Source of the DNA: Vitellaria paradoxa
Lineage: Eukaryota; Streptophyta; Magnoliopsida; Ericales; Sapotaceae
Assembly (NCBI GenBank): GCA_019916065.1
Contig: CM034233.1
Coordinates: forward strand, 40,154,862-40,218,861
DNA length: 64,000 bases
Direction of reading: 5' to 3'
The translations under genes and the position numbers were made by a program. The notes below the pieces were generated by a model, which was given only the letters and a program-made list of their open reading frames with translations, had not been told where the DNA came from and made no database searches. Of the stretch, positions 9,930-21,174 are shown in pieces (position 1 is the stretch's first letter; every line of letters begins with the position of its first letter).

Positions 9930-11890
9930 GAATGGATGCATATGATGATAATGGCCCTGAGTGTAAGAGATAAGTTTCCATAAATGATATTCCGGTTTCA
10001 TTATCTTTTGAAATTAAAGTTAACTGGATCAGTAGTGACGATTTACCAGCTGGAAGTTTTGAGTTTGATTCGAAAAATGATTAATGGGTGCATGGTAAAA
10101 GTTTATAGGCTTCATGGTCCTCAATTTAAAGCACTTACCTTGATTCTAGTAGATAATAAAGAGAATGGAATGAATAAATTTAAAGTTGATCCCAAATTTT
10201 ATCTTATTTTGCACAAACTCTTGAAGGATAGAACAAACTAGGGATGTGAATTTCAATTCTCAGGTTGTGCAAATTTTTAATTCTTTCTCATGGAATGGAC
10301 TGAAATAATTTTGGAAGATTATAGTGATATGTTGAATCAAGCTGGAATTTGTGGAGCTGTAGCTATATCCTGATATCCTTATAATTTTATCCTAATGTTA
10401 TGAGAGCTTTTATTGAACTTTGGGGTGCATTAACCAATACTTTATACCATGCTAGAGGTGAGATGAGCATATTACTTTATGATTTGAAGATGATTGGAGG
10501 TCTACCCATTTATAGAGCTCTGTACGAAGAAGTTTTACCCACAAATTAGCAATTGTTAAAGGTGGATGGAGATGGGAATGAAGCCAATCATCGGCTGTTT
10601 CTGTGTTATTATTGTTTCATACGAGACTGTGCATGCATCCTGAAGTCCCAACTCTAACATGTTCACAGGGGGTAGATTACTTTTTATCGTGGAAATGCAA
10701 TTTATAAGGCAAATGATGACATTCAACCATTAGTTACTTCAAGGCATAATCTGAAGCTTTTAGGCATGCCATTCCAAATGTCTAAAACAGGAATTTTGGT
10801 TACTTTTTTGGCTCTTTGGGTAAGCAGGTATATGATTTATTTATTTATTCATTGGTTATACCTTTAAATCATTTATTTGCATATTCATTTATTGATTGAT
10901 TAGTTTTTTCTTAAGGTTTGTATTTCCTTACAAAGGTTATATATTGAGACCTAAAACCTTTGTTATGGCATCTCTGATGGCACACGGGACTAGAGTTTCT
11001 ATTGCACGAGCAACTTTGGGCTTCATAAACCATATGCTTAGTGAAATTTTCAAATGTCCTAAAGGACTTGGTTCAGCCATCCTAGCCTTCTGGATCCATT
11101 TTTTAATAGGATGGTGGGGAAAACATTTTCTAGATTTGTATCCATGTAGACTAGCTAGTTCTATTCTTGAAAGTTACCCACTATTAGCTAGATATTTTGG
11201 AGTTATTGCCAAGACGAAGAATTTTTTTGAATCAAAGATGGTTTTTAGGGTTGAGCAAGATGTATGGTATTACCCAAATCCCTTAGAACAATTTGAAGAT
11301 GTTCAACTTATGGATGATGAGAATATATTTGAAGACCAGTTTGAATTTCTAATGAGCATTCAGTCTGCTACTCTTCCAGTTTGAACCAGAGGCAAAACAT
11401 GGATTGAACCTTATTATCCGAATAGATTTTGGCATCAATGTGGGTTTGACCAAGGTATTCTGACAAATGTTTTGAATTTTTGAGTTGCCTAAAGAAGTCT
11501 TCATGGTATTGATGACTTAGCTAAGGCGCAAGCTATTTTGTACCATTGAAATACTCACACCCTTTTTCACACTCCTCATATAGCTCACGTGGGATCTTGC
11601 TCTTGGTGGTACTTGGTGGGTGAGAAGCAATATTCCATATTCAAGGATAGCTCTTTACAAAGTTTATGAGACCCTAAACAAAAGGTTTGTACACGAAAGA
11701 CAGCTAATTATTATCATTAATAAAATTGAAGAAATTTCAACAAGCATAAGGGGAGTTGTGAGATTTTTTTATGACGATACAACTGCTCAAGGGTTTGATG
11801 CATCAGTTAAGAAATTTGTTGTTCAATTTGGTTGGAATTATCATGATGGAAAGAAGACTAAAGTTGAGTTCACACAGAAAGTTTGCTAAG
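9930..11890 (+). pseudogene. Plant mobile domain (PMD-like) antisense ORF of Tat element, broken
   Basis: It runs antisense to gag-pol, between pol and the 3' LTR. The best block is 10896-11384 (162 codons), with RPKTFVMASLMAHGTRVS, FWIHFLIGWW and SYPLLARYFGVIAKTKNFF, arranged as in plant mobile domain proteins. Upstream segments in other frames belong to the same protein: about 9984-10241, and a block near 10290-10550 with MEWTE, GICGAVAIS and GGLPIYRALYEEV. A downstream piece is at 11620-11889. The PMD family includes transposon-derived proteins and host silencing factors; the role in the element is unknown. Stops and frameshifts separate the blocks, and a solo LTR interrupts the 3' part. 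Confidence 0.75.
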
Positions 11891-12149
11891 TGTAGAGAAG
11901 ATTCCTAAAGTTACAAGGACAACAAAAGATGTCATTATAACAAATCTAATAATTAAGATAAGTCTGATACTCTTGATATTTGTAATACCCTGGACTTTTG
12001 TATTAATCTAAATTTATAGTCTTCGTACATTTTGGAAGTGATGTATGTTAATTTAGTAGTATGGGTCATAAATGGTACTTTAGAGTTGAGAACTTTGAAA
12101 GGGGTGAGCTAAGCTATCAAAAGAAGGCATTTACAAGAGTGCAGGAGGA

Positions 12150-12220
12150 GGGCACCTTGGGCACACAAGGTATGGGTGCCTAAGGTCTTGGGCGCCCACT
12201 TGAGAAGGGCTTGGGTGCCC
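12150..12220. repeat. GGGYGCCC cluster 1 in family-C LTR copy 2
   Basis: GGGCACAC at 12159, GGGTGCC at 12174, GGGCGCCC at 12190 and GGGTGCCC at 12213. Spacing is 15, 16 and 23 bp, looser than in copy 1. Confidence 0.65.
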
Positions 12221-13022
12221 AGGGAATAGCAGACTTGACAGGTATAGGTTGCTCTGCATTTTTCAGCCGAGCCTCACCCTATCCATACCTATACCTAGCT
12301 AGGGGTGATGGGAAATTTGAAATTTACTGTTGAGGGACTTAAAATATTGGTTATATATATATATATTTGTATATATGATGCAAGAGAGAGGGAGAGAGAT
12401 TATGGGGAGGAATAAACCAGGTGAAAAAGCAAAGGAAGAACAAGGAAGAAAAAGAAGAGGAACCGGGTAGAAATTTGAAGGTAAGTTCTTCTAGCTTACA
12501 TGGAAATCAAATTAATCTTGCAAGAGTGTAATTGGATCCTCAAGGAACCTTTCTATATGATTTATTTGTAGTTTCGATCAAAGGATGAAGAGTTAGAGCT
12601 CATCAAAGTTTGAGAGCTTGGAACCGGGAGGCGCCATCTTGTTGATCCATCTTCTTTCAACTTAAGGTAGGGATTTAATGCTTCTTTCTTATATATGTGA
12701 TGTGTATCAAGGAGTAGAACACCTTTAGAAAACCTTATTCAAGTGTTGTCTTCATCTATGGAAGAGAATAGGAGTTATACACATGTATGTATATATGTAG
12801 AGGTTAAGAGAGTGAAAATGGTGTTTTGATCCATAACTTGACTTTTGGTTGATGAAAACTCAAATTGATAATTTTGTTTGGTGCCTAAGAACCTAGTGTT
12901 GATATTAGAAACATGAAACTTTAGGTATTTTTACTTTAACTTAGTCAATTTGAGGTTTCAAGGGTGAAAAAGCTAAGAAACCAGAAAATAGAGTGTGAAA
13001 CCTATAACTTGGACCAAGCTGT

Positions 13023-13132
13023 GGGCGCACGAGGGAGACACAGTTAGGCGCTTAAGCCCCTTGGGCGCACAAGACATGGGCGCCCAGCCCCTTGGGTGCA
13101 CAAGACATGGGCGCCCAGCCCCTTGGGCGCAC
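13023..13132. repeat. GGGCGCMC cluster 2 in family-C LTR copy 2
   Basis: GGGCGCAC/GGGCGCCC-type units start at 13023, 13063, 13078, 13094, 13109 and 13125. The last five are spaced 15-16 bp and partly form a 31-bp direct repeat. The array is expanded and re-phased relative to copy 1. Confidence 0.7.
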
Positions 13133-14650
13133 GGTTGAGTGTCAGCTTGGGCGCCTACCGAGCCTAGGTCATTTTCCTAACTTTGCTTAGTTTGGCCTCC
13201 TACCTTGGACTTATGAAAGAGTTGGTAACATGTTTTTACATGAAACTTTTATTTCATTAATTGCATGGATTTAAAAAGGGCAATGTGTTTTAAAAATGTG
13301 ATTAAGGATTTGTTATCTTAAGCTAATGGGATTTAACTTGTAATGGTGAACGAGTGTTACCTTGAATGAAATGAGTTGGAAAGATTACTTTGAGATAAGA
13401 GTCTTAAACAAGTAGAATTGTGATTATGTCTTGATGTAAACTAAATGATGAGGTATATGAACATGTGATTGATTAAGTAAAGTGTGAATTGACAAAGATA
13501 CTCGAATTTATAATGATGATAAATGTTGAATGTTTAATAAGATTTGATCAATGTTGATATGTGATGAATCTTGGGATGAACCGACAAGTGAATATATGAT
13601 TGAAAGAAATTGAAATGTGAACTTTGTTAATAAGTAATGGAAATTAAATAAGGCTTGGGTTAAATGGAATGAGTTGTGATCCATGATGAAATGGAATGTG
13701 GTTATGTGTGTTGGAAAATTTATGGTGATGAATGTGAATTATGATTAAAGAGTATTGAATGTGATGAATGATTGATTGTGTGTCGAGGGCCTTGGTGGGG
13801 TGCGAAAATAGGAAGGGTCGTGAGATTACCCTCGGGTTGAAAGACCCGGAGCCTGCGCAGGGTTTGGTGTCAATGCCAGTGGGTTAGTAGCCCACAACAT
13901 TGTGTGTGTATGGGTTACCCGTGACCCTGGATTGTGATCCTTAATTATGGTGCTCGGCTTACCGTTCTGTTGGGTCTGGACCCATAAAAGACGGTGTTGT
14001 GTATGCACCTAACCCTCGAGGATTTGTGTGGTTGTGGCCATGTGGTTGAATAATGAAATAATGATACTGTGGATCTGATTACGTGATTGAATGACGAATA
14101 AATGGTAAAGTGGATGTGGATATGTGATTGAATGTTGAATATGTGATAAGGTGGTATGGAATGTGATTTGATTTAATGTTGGGAAATTCAATAATGAAGA
14201 ATAATTGGAATTGAATACAACACTATGATGTTAATGAATGACGATAAATACTCACATAAGTTGAAAACTAATTGATATTAATGAATTATTATGGCATATA
14301 GAAAGATATTGGTGTATCTATGCATATATGTACATTGGCATACACGTGTTGATTACATACCATATATGTTTGTTTGAGGCATCGTGGGCACAAGTGGACC
14401 CATGCTCACGTCCCTACAGATTTTGATGCAAGAACAGGTTATATCAATCAAGTACGCTAAAGGGGTTGAATTAGGGGTGCTTATGCATGAGCCCTTCTAA
14501 ACTTAGCAAAACTTTTGCTTACTTAGTTTTGTTTTATTTGAAATTGTAATATTGTACATTGAGGACTTATTTGATTTGGTTGTAATGGCCTTAAGGCCTA
14601 AGTTATGTATTAATGGGAATGGGATTGACATAGACACTATCTAGCTTATG

Positions 14651-14920
14651 ACAACTTATTATAAAGATTGTTTGAATGCTCAAGAGAATCTTCAATCAGA
14701 ATTGGTAGACACTTTGAAGGATTCAAAAGTTCTTCAGGACAAAGATGTAGAAATTCTAAGAGAAGAGGCTAGAATCCAAGCTATGAGAGGGCAATTGCAG
14801 TCTAATAAGGCAAAAGTTCAAGAAAACATTAGCGAGTTGGAATCTTTGCTTAACGTTCAACGAAGTCTTGAGAGTGAGCTTCAACAATCTCTTATAGATG
14901 CCAGAAAAGAGAAACTCTAA
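14651..14920 (+). pseudogene. Coiled-coil C-terminal part of the Tat antisense ORF
   Basis: Ninety residues, rich in Glu, Leu, Gln and Lys, with heptad-like spacing (for example LQSELVDTLKDSKVLQDKDV). It continues the antisense ORF after the truncated LTR that ends at 14650. The ATG at 14648 straddles the junction and is probably fortuitous. A coiled-coil tail after a plant mobile domain is common in plant transposon-associated proteins (family knowledge). It ends at a stop at 14918-14920. Confidence 0.6.
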
Positions 14921-15148
14921 GCATTTGAAGATCGTAAAGTGGCTTTTCAAATAGGAAAAAGATTGAATAGCTTTTCTTTTTACTTGAACTTTAGTTTCGA
15001 TTAGTGTAGAATTTTCTCTTTCTTTGGGGGGGGAGGGTAGTGATGAGTTAAGATGAAATTTTCATTCACATCTAAGGCCTTGAACATTTTTATGACTTGA
15101 AATGTGATTTGTGGTTTATCTTATTAATTTATATTTTTTTTCCGACTA

Positions 15149-15800
15149 AACTTGAAATAAGAATTCCAAGCTGCCTACGTATCCAAGTCGGGAATAAATT
15201 CCAAACGAGAACCTAGTTCAATTTTTTTCAATAAACTTGAAATAAAAATTTCAAGTTATCTACGTATCCGAGTCGGGAATAAATTTCGAGCTGGAATGTA
15301 ATTTTAAGTTTTTTTTTGCAAATAAGTCTTTTTTACTGAACTTGAAATAAAAATTTCGAGCTACTTACATATCCAAGTTGAGAATAAATTCCGAACTGGA
15401 ACATAGTTCAACTTTTATTTTCCTTTTTTGAAAATAATTTTTTTATGTCATGAGTAAACTTGAAATAAAAATTCTAAACTACCTACATATCCAAGTCGAG
15501 AAAAATTCCAAATTGGAATCAAGTCAAATGTGGTTCAACTTTTTTATTTTTTTAAAAACATTTTTTTTTTTATGTTATGACTGAACTTGAAATAAAATTC
15601 CAAGCTACTTACGTATCCAAGTCAGTAATAAATTCTGAACTACAATCAAGTCAAACTTAGTTCAACTTTTTTTTTTAAATAATTTTTTTATGCTATAGCT
15701 GAACTTGAAATAAAACTTCCAAACTGCCTACATATCAAAGTCGAGAATAAATTCTGAATTAGAATCAAGTCAAACGTAGTCTAACTTTCTTTTTTTTTTT
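15149..15800. repeat. Tandem repeat in the Tat 3' untranslated region, six units
   Basis: CTTGAAATAA landmarks at 15151, 15236, 15341, 15459, 15586 and 15704 give periods of 85, 105, 118, 127 and 118 bp. Each unit continues with a CTACC-TACGTATCC-AAGTCG-type block and a poly-T stretch whose length varies. Related sequence (CCTACATATCTAAGTCGG) also occurs inside the 3' LTR near 8500. Variable tandem repeats between pol and the 3' LTR are typical of Tat/Ogre elements. Confidence 0.85.
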
Positions 15801-15939
15801 TGAATTTACTCATAATTTAAACTCGTAAGAGTCAGACAGATTATTCAGTTTAGGCTCATGTGATAAGGAGCATTTGAATCTTCAATTTTGTGAAGATGGT
15901 AGACAACTTAGGGTCATATCAAGGAGTCGGATTCTTTAT

Positions 15940-17050
15940 TTAAGCATAAAACCTTTTATTGAATTTTTCATTGACACAGGTATATATGAGTTTGCCTTTT
16001 GAATTTGAAAGTTCATATGCTCCATTGGGGAAAACCTTAGTTATAACATATGGTCCTTCCCATTTTTCCTCAGATTTTCCTTTTATTCTTCTTGTGATAA
16101 CAACTGGCCTTTTCAATATCAAAACCAAATCACTAACTAAGAAAGATCAACATTTGACTTTTCAGTTGAAAGAACCAACCATTTGGGTTTGATAAATTTC
16201 AAGTCCTTGTTGGGCAGCGAGCCTTTTCTCATCAAGTGCCTCAAGCTCAGCCAATTTGATGTTAGCATTATCATCTAGGTTAGTAAGTGGCAACTCTGAG
16301 AGATGGCAATTGCACTTCTATTAGGTGTACAGTCTCCGAGCCATGAATAAGATTATATGGCATGAAACTAGTAGATGTACGAACAGTTGTTCTATGGTCC
16401 CACAAAGCTTCTAGTAAATGTTCATGCTAGTCTTTCTTATGCTTTGAGATCATCTTTTTATGAATTTTGCTAAGCACTTTGTTATAGGCTTTTGCTTGGC
16501 GATTTGAAGATGAATTGTAACTTGTAAAACGTCCATGTCGAAACTTAAACTTTCTAGTCAACTTTATAATGATTGAACTTTTGAGGTATAGGGCGTTATC
16601 TAAAATGATTTTTGAGGGAACTCCATAATGATAAATTGTGTTATTCCTTAAAAAATTTGCAACAGTAGTTGCCCTTACTTCCTTTAATGGTAACGCTTCA
16701 ACCCATTTAGAAAAGTAATTAGTCCCTGCCAATATGTATTGATGGGAACATGAAGATGGGGGCTTAAAGGGACCCATAACATCAAGACCCCAAGTTTCCA
16801 AAGGCCAAGATAATATAGTGGGATGTAGTGGTTGAGGAGGTGGTTGTATGAGATCTCCATGAAACTAACACACTTTACAAGTTTTGGCAAACTTCATTGC
16901 ACCTTAGACCATAGTTAACCAATAATAACCCAACCTTTTTAGTTGTCTAGCAAGTTTTGGGCCTACTTGGTGTGCACTAGAAGTCCCACTGTGAGTTTCT
17001 TAGAGGGCTTAAGCAGCTTCCTCTTTTGATAAACATCTTAAAAGAATTCC
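15940..17050 (-). pseudogene. Tat pol: integrase, decayed
   Basis: Integrase would insert element cDNA into host DNA. The minus strand shows a CKVC zinc-finger remnant near 16865-16885 followed by a stop, the core at 16427-16801 with WGLDVMGP (first Asp) and ILDNA (second Asp), and the C-terminal block at 15940-16128 (KWEGPYVITKVFPNGAYEL). The catalytic Glu region, normally GQAEA, reads RQAKA, so the Glu appears replaced by Lys. With the broken frames this predicts no activity. Confidence 0.85.
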
Positions 17051-17199
17051 TTCAAAAGATTTTTTATATAAGGTGTTGTTTAAATATAAAAAAAAAAAGA
17101 AAAAATTTGAAGAGCTCGACGCCTCACATCAACTTGTTTCTTTTGGTCAGTTGGCAATCGTCCATGTTGAAATAGTTAATCGACACCAGTTTGAATTTC

Positions 17200-18000
17200 C
17201 TTCAATTTCACAAACAATTATTGCATTTGCATCTTCTATTTTGTTCAATGCGGTTAAGTGCTAGGGGCAATATATGACGTTCCCCAACTATGACTTGTAT
17301 CTCTCATTGCTCAAGTAAAGTTAAAGATACTGCTAAGCTAGCCAATGCATTTGCTTTATCATTCTCTGATCTAGGCACATGATTTAGGTTAATTTCTTGA
17401 AATTAAGATGTTAGGTACTTAGCTCTTTGGTGATAAAACTCTAAGTTCTCATTTCTGACTTCATATAGGCCATTTAATTGTTTGACAACCAATTAAGAAT
17501 TACCAAATACTTTTAAGCAACTAATGTGCATTTCTAGTGCCATTTCTAGGCCAATAATCAATGCTTCATATTCTACCATATTATTGGAACATAGCACCAA
17601 AAGTGAGATGAGTATGGGATTAAACCCCCATAGGGTGTTACAAAGACAGTGTCTACCCTTGCTCCTATCATTGATGATGCCCCATCAAAATATAACTGCC
17701 ATGATGCAATTTCAACAGTTAGTACTTCCTTATTAGGAAAATCATCTAGTAATTGCATATTATCAGGTTTTGGGCGTGCTGTAAGAAAGTCAGCAAGTGC
17801 TTGACCATTTATTAACTTTTGGGGGACAAAAGTGATGTCAAATTCTGTTAGCACAGAGGACCATTTGGCTAAGCAACCTGACAAGAATGATTTAGACATC
17901 AAATATTGTAGAAGGTCCACTCTTGAAATTAATGTAACTGGATGGACAAGCAAGTAATGTCTTAGTTTTTGCATAGCAAAATTAATGCCAAACAAACTTT
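17200..18000 (-). pseudogene. Tat pol: RNase H region, decayed
   Basis: The open block 17573-17995 on the minus strand contains the end of the RT connection/RNase H region (KLRHYLLVHPV...RVDLLQYL, LAKWSSVLTEFDITFVPQ), then a second RNase H-like start (WQLYFDGASS). This two-part layout is typical of Tat-group pol. Weak, broken sequence continues to about 17200. Confidence 0.75.
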
Positions 18001-19579
18001 CTCAATGAGAGAGTAATTATTTTCTGCCCCAATGAGTGTATGACTTATGTAGTACAAATTATTTTCTTTTCATTCATCATTATCTTGGGCAAGTAATTCC
18101 CCTAGAGAGCACTTGAGAGCTTCAATGTACAGAATCAATGGTCATCCTTTAATAAGAGCCATCAACACTGGTGGTTTTGTCAAATATTCTTTAATGCTAT
18201 CAACAGTGTTTTGACATGTTTAATCCCCCACAAAAAGGACATCTTTCTCCATTAGTCTGGTAAAAGGTTAACACCGTGTTGATAGATTTGATGTGAATCT
18301 TCTTATGTAAGCCAACCACCCTTGGAGACCGCGTAACTAACGTAAGTTTCGAGGAGGTGGCATTCAAAAATTACTTTGATTAGATAAATTTTAATTCCTT
18401 GATATTTGACAATAGACCCAAGGAATTTTCCTGAAGTAACCTCAAATGCATATTTTAAGGGGTTCATTTTAAGTTGATATTTTCAAAGTCTATCAAAACC
18501 TCTTTTCAAATCTTTTAGGTGCTGTTGTTTTTTTTATTATTATTTTAATAACCAAATCTTCTATGTAACTTTTGAGTGTATTGTGAAGCATCTCATTTAA
18601 AACAAATGTTATAGCCCATTAATATGTGGCACAGGTATTTTTTAATCCAAATGGCACTATCATAACAGAATATTCCTTGAAAGGTACGAAATGCGGTCAA
18701 TTCTTCATCTTCTAGAGCGATTTTTCTTTGGTTGTAACCTGAAAACCCATCCATGAAATATAGAATACCATATCTTATAGTTGCATCTACAAAAATTTAG
18801 TAATTGAGAGTGGGAATTCATCTTTTGGACATGCATCATTTAGATCTTTGAAATCTATACACATATGAACTTTTCTCTATTTCTTTTTGATTGGCATAAT
18901 ATTTGCGAGCCAAGTTGGATACTAAACCTCTTGGATGAAACTACCATCTATCAGTTTTTCAACCTCAACTTCTATTTGCACAATTAGTTCTGGTCAAAAA
19001 CAACGTTGAGCTTGCTTTATAGGATGTTTTTCTTTTGATAAAGACAATCAATGAACTACAACCTTAGGATCTAGTCCTTGCATTTCTTGGTATCCACAAG
19101 CAAACACATCTTGATATTCTTGAAGGAGCTCTTAATTCTTCTTTGGAAAGCATAACACTAATGAAGATAGGCTTGGGATCCTCAGCAATTCCAAGATTGA
19201 TTTCTTTAAGTTCACCAATAGTGGCTTGACCACCATATTTAATTTGTCGTGTTGTGAGTTGAGATTGCTTAATTTGATAGACTCATCCTGAATAAGATTG
19301 CTATCTTATTCTTGATTAGAAGAATTTGTTGGTCGGCATTCCTCAAAAGAGACACAATTAACTTGTTCAATTTCTTCTAACTCTTCGTCATATGACATTT
19401 TGTCATTAAAATATAATTAGTCACTACTTACGCTTTCCCCATCATATGTCCATGAGGTACGATTGGTGTATGGAGTTCTGGAATTAAGCATAAGATTATC
19501 TTCATTGAGATTAAAGAAATTCCAAATTTTAGTATGTCTTCTAGGTCAGAACCATAATTCATTATCTAATTGATGAGCC
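18000..19579 (-). pseudogene. Tat pol: reverse transcriptase, decayed
   Basis: The minus strand around 18790-18870 encodes CIDFKDLNDACPKDEFPL, a hallmark of Ty3/gypsy RT. At 18556-18567 the catalytic YxDD box reads YIED, so one active-site Asp is changed to Glu. Several frame breaks lie between these blocks. The region ends at the target duplication of the LINE insertion, and pol resumes at 21175. Confidence 0.85.
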
Positions 19580-19589
19580 TTATGCCTTC

Positions 19590-21011
19590 TGGGCTCAAAC
19601 CAAATGAAAGGAAGAGTAAAATCTACATCTCTGGAATCAATCTACCGGAAAAAAGCAAAGCCTCTGCTCCATCCTTGAGTTCCAACTTGGAGAGCTACCA
19701 GTCAAATATCTAGGAGTCCCTCTCATCTAAACAAAACTTAAGTACGAGAACTGCAAGGAGCTAATTGAGAAAATTACCAAAAGGGTGACAAGCTGGACTT
19801 CCAAGTGCCTTTCCTATGCAGGTAGATTGGTGCTCGTCAAATCCATTCTCTTTAGTATCCAAATCTTTTGGAGTCATCACTTCATCCTTTTAAAGAAAGT
19901 ATGCAACTCAATTAAGAAAGTATTAAGAAGGTTCTTATGGTTAGGTGCTGAGCTGAAGAAATAGGGAAGTAATGTAGCTTGGCATGATGTTCGCTTACCT
20001 AAAAACGAAAGAGGCTTGGGCATTCAAAAAATACATGAATGGAACAAGGCATCTATGCTGAGACATATATGGACTTTGTCCTCCAACAGCCAATCCCTTT
20101 GGGGGGTATGGTTTAGATCCAACATTCTCAAAGGTAAGTGCTTTTGGGAAGTAAAGCCCCCATCAAACAGCTCTTGGAACTGGAAGAAACTCCTTAAGCT
20201 TTAGGAGGAAGCTACTAGCATATCCCAGTATAAAGTGGGTAATGGAAATACCATCTCTCTTTGGCACTCAAATTGGCATCCTAGAGGCCTTTTAATCCCC
20301 AAATATGGCCAAAGAATTGCCTACGAAGCTGGTTTGCCAAGAAATGCCAAAGTGTCAAGCGTGATTCGAAATGGGCAATGGAGGTGGCCTTTTCTAACCT
20401 CTTGGGAACTTCATGAAATTATCCTTGATCGTCCATTGGATTACCAACCAAACTAGGCTATTGATGATGAATTCATATGGATGGTTTCAAAGATAAGGAA
20501 CTACAATGCCGCAGTCACTTGGGAGGCAATCCGAGTTCATGTTCCAAAGGTACATTGGCATAGCCTTCTGTGGTTTCCTAGCCATATCCCCTAGCACAAT
20601 TTCATCTTATGGTTTGCTATCAAGGAAGGGCTTATGAACAAGGATAAACTTGCTGCATGAGGTATGAATGTGGACCCACTCTGTGTTCTATGTGGGCAGT
20701 GTAATGAAAATATGGATCATCTCTTCTTCCATTGTCTATTTTCAACTGAGGTGAGGAAAACTATCATGCAAAAAGGCTTTATATCTAAATCTGTCCAGCC
20801 GTGGAGGGATGAAATTACATGGGCTATAAAGAAGTTCAGTGAAAATAGCTTGCACAAGAAAATATGTAAACTTGCTTGGGCGGCCATAGTAAACCACATT
20901 TGGAAGGAGACAAACACTAGAGCTTTCAATGGCTTTTCTTCATCAACCCCTAATGTCATCAAGACAATCATGCATGAAGTAAAAATTAGATGCTCTCAAT
21001 TTCTTGTCTAA
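19590..21011 (+). pseudogene. LINE ORF2 C-terminal fragment (RT end plus zinc-binding domain)
   Basis: The readable pieces are 20016-20204, 20235-20456 and 20664-21011, separated by stops; an upstream piece from 19590 has at least one frameshift near 19680. The last piece carries the Cys/His zinc-binding motif and ends at a stop at 21009-21011, about 140 bp before the A-run. The endonuclease and most of the RT are missing because of 5' truncation. Confidence 0.85.
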
Positions 21012-21164
21012 AAGACCGCTAATGTAAATAAAGATTATTATAATAGTTGGGAGATTCTCTTTACTGCTATCTAAGTTGTAAAGCGGGGGTATGCCCCCAA
21101 GATGATGTAAATATTTAATTTCTCCCATTAATCCAAATTATATTTCATTACCAAAAAAAAAACT
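19590..21164 (+). mobile_element. 5'-truncated L1-type LINE with poly(A) and target duplication
   Basis: Plus-strand non-LTR retrotransposon tail inserted in Tat pol. It starts within RT (SGLKPNERKSKIYISGIN), continues with LPVKYLGVPLI, an RLVLVKSILFS region and LPKNERGLGIQKIHEWNKASM. It ends with a reverse-transcriptase zinc-binding domain (CVLCGQCNENMDHLFFHC) at about 20690-20740. A 3' UTR and an A-run (about 21153-21162) follow. TTATGCCTTC flanks it at 19580-19589 and 21165-21174. Stops at several points show it is dead. Confidence 0.92.
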
Positions 21165-21174
21165 TTATGCCTTC

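Larger units (their letters stand above)
11981..14650 (+). mobile_element. LTR, family C copy 2, 3'-truncated
   Basis: Begins TGTAATACCC like copy 1 and follows it through the shared blocks (13780-14010 and 14380-14450). It stops after CTAGCTTATG at about 14650, roughly 190 bp before the expected GGGGCGTGACA end. No target duplication is visible, which fits a deletion at its right border. It lies inside the plant-mobile-domain ORF. It carries palindrome-like clusters at 12150-12220 and 13023-13132. Confidence 0.8.

Noticed and set aside
10896..11384. Host plant mobile domain gene
   Set aside because: It lies between the pol end and 3' LTR of a Tat element in the position of known antisense ORFs, with broken frames on both sides.
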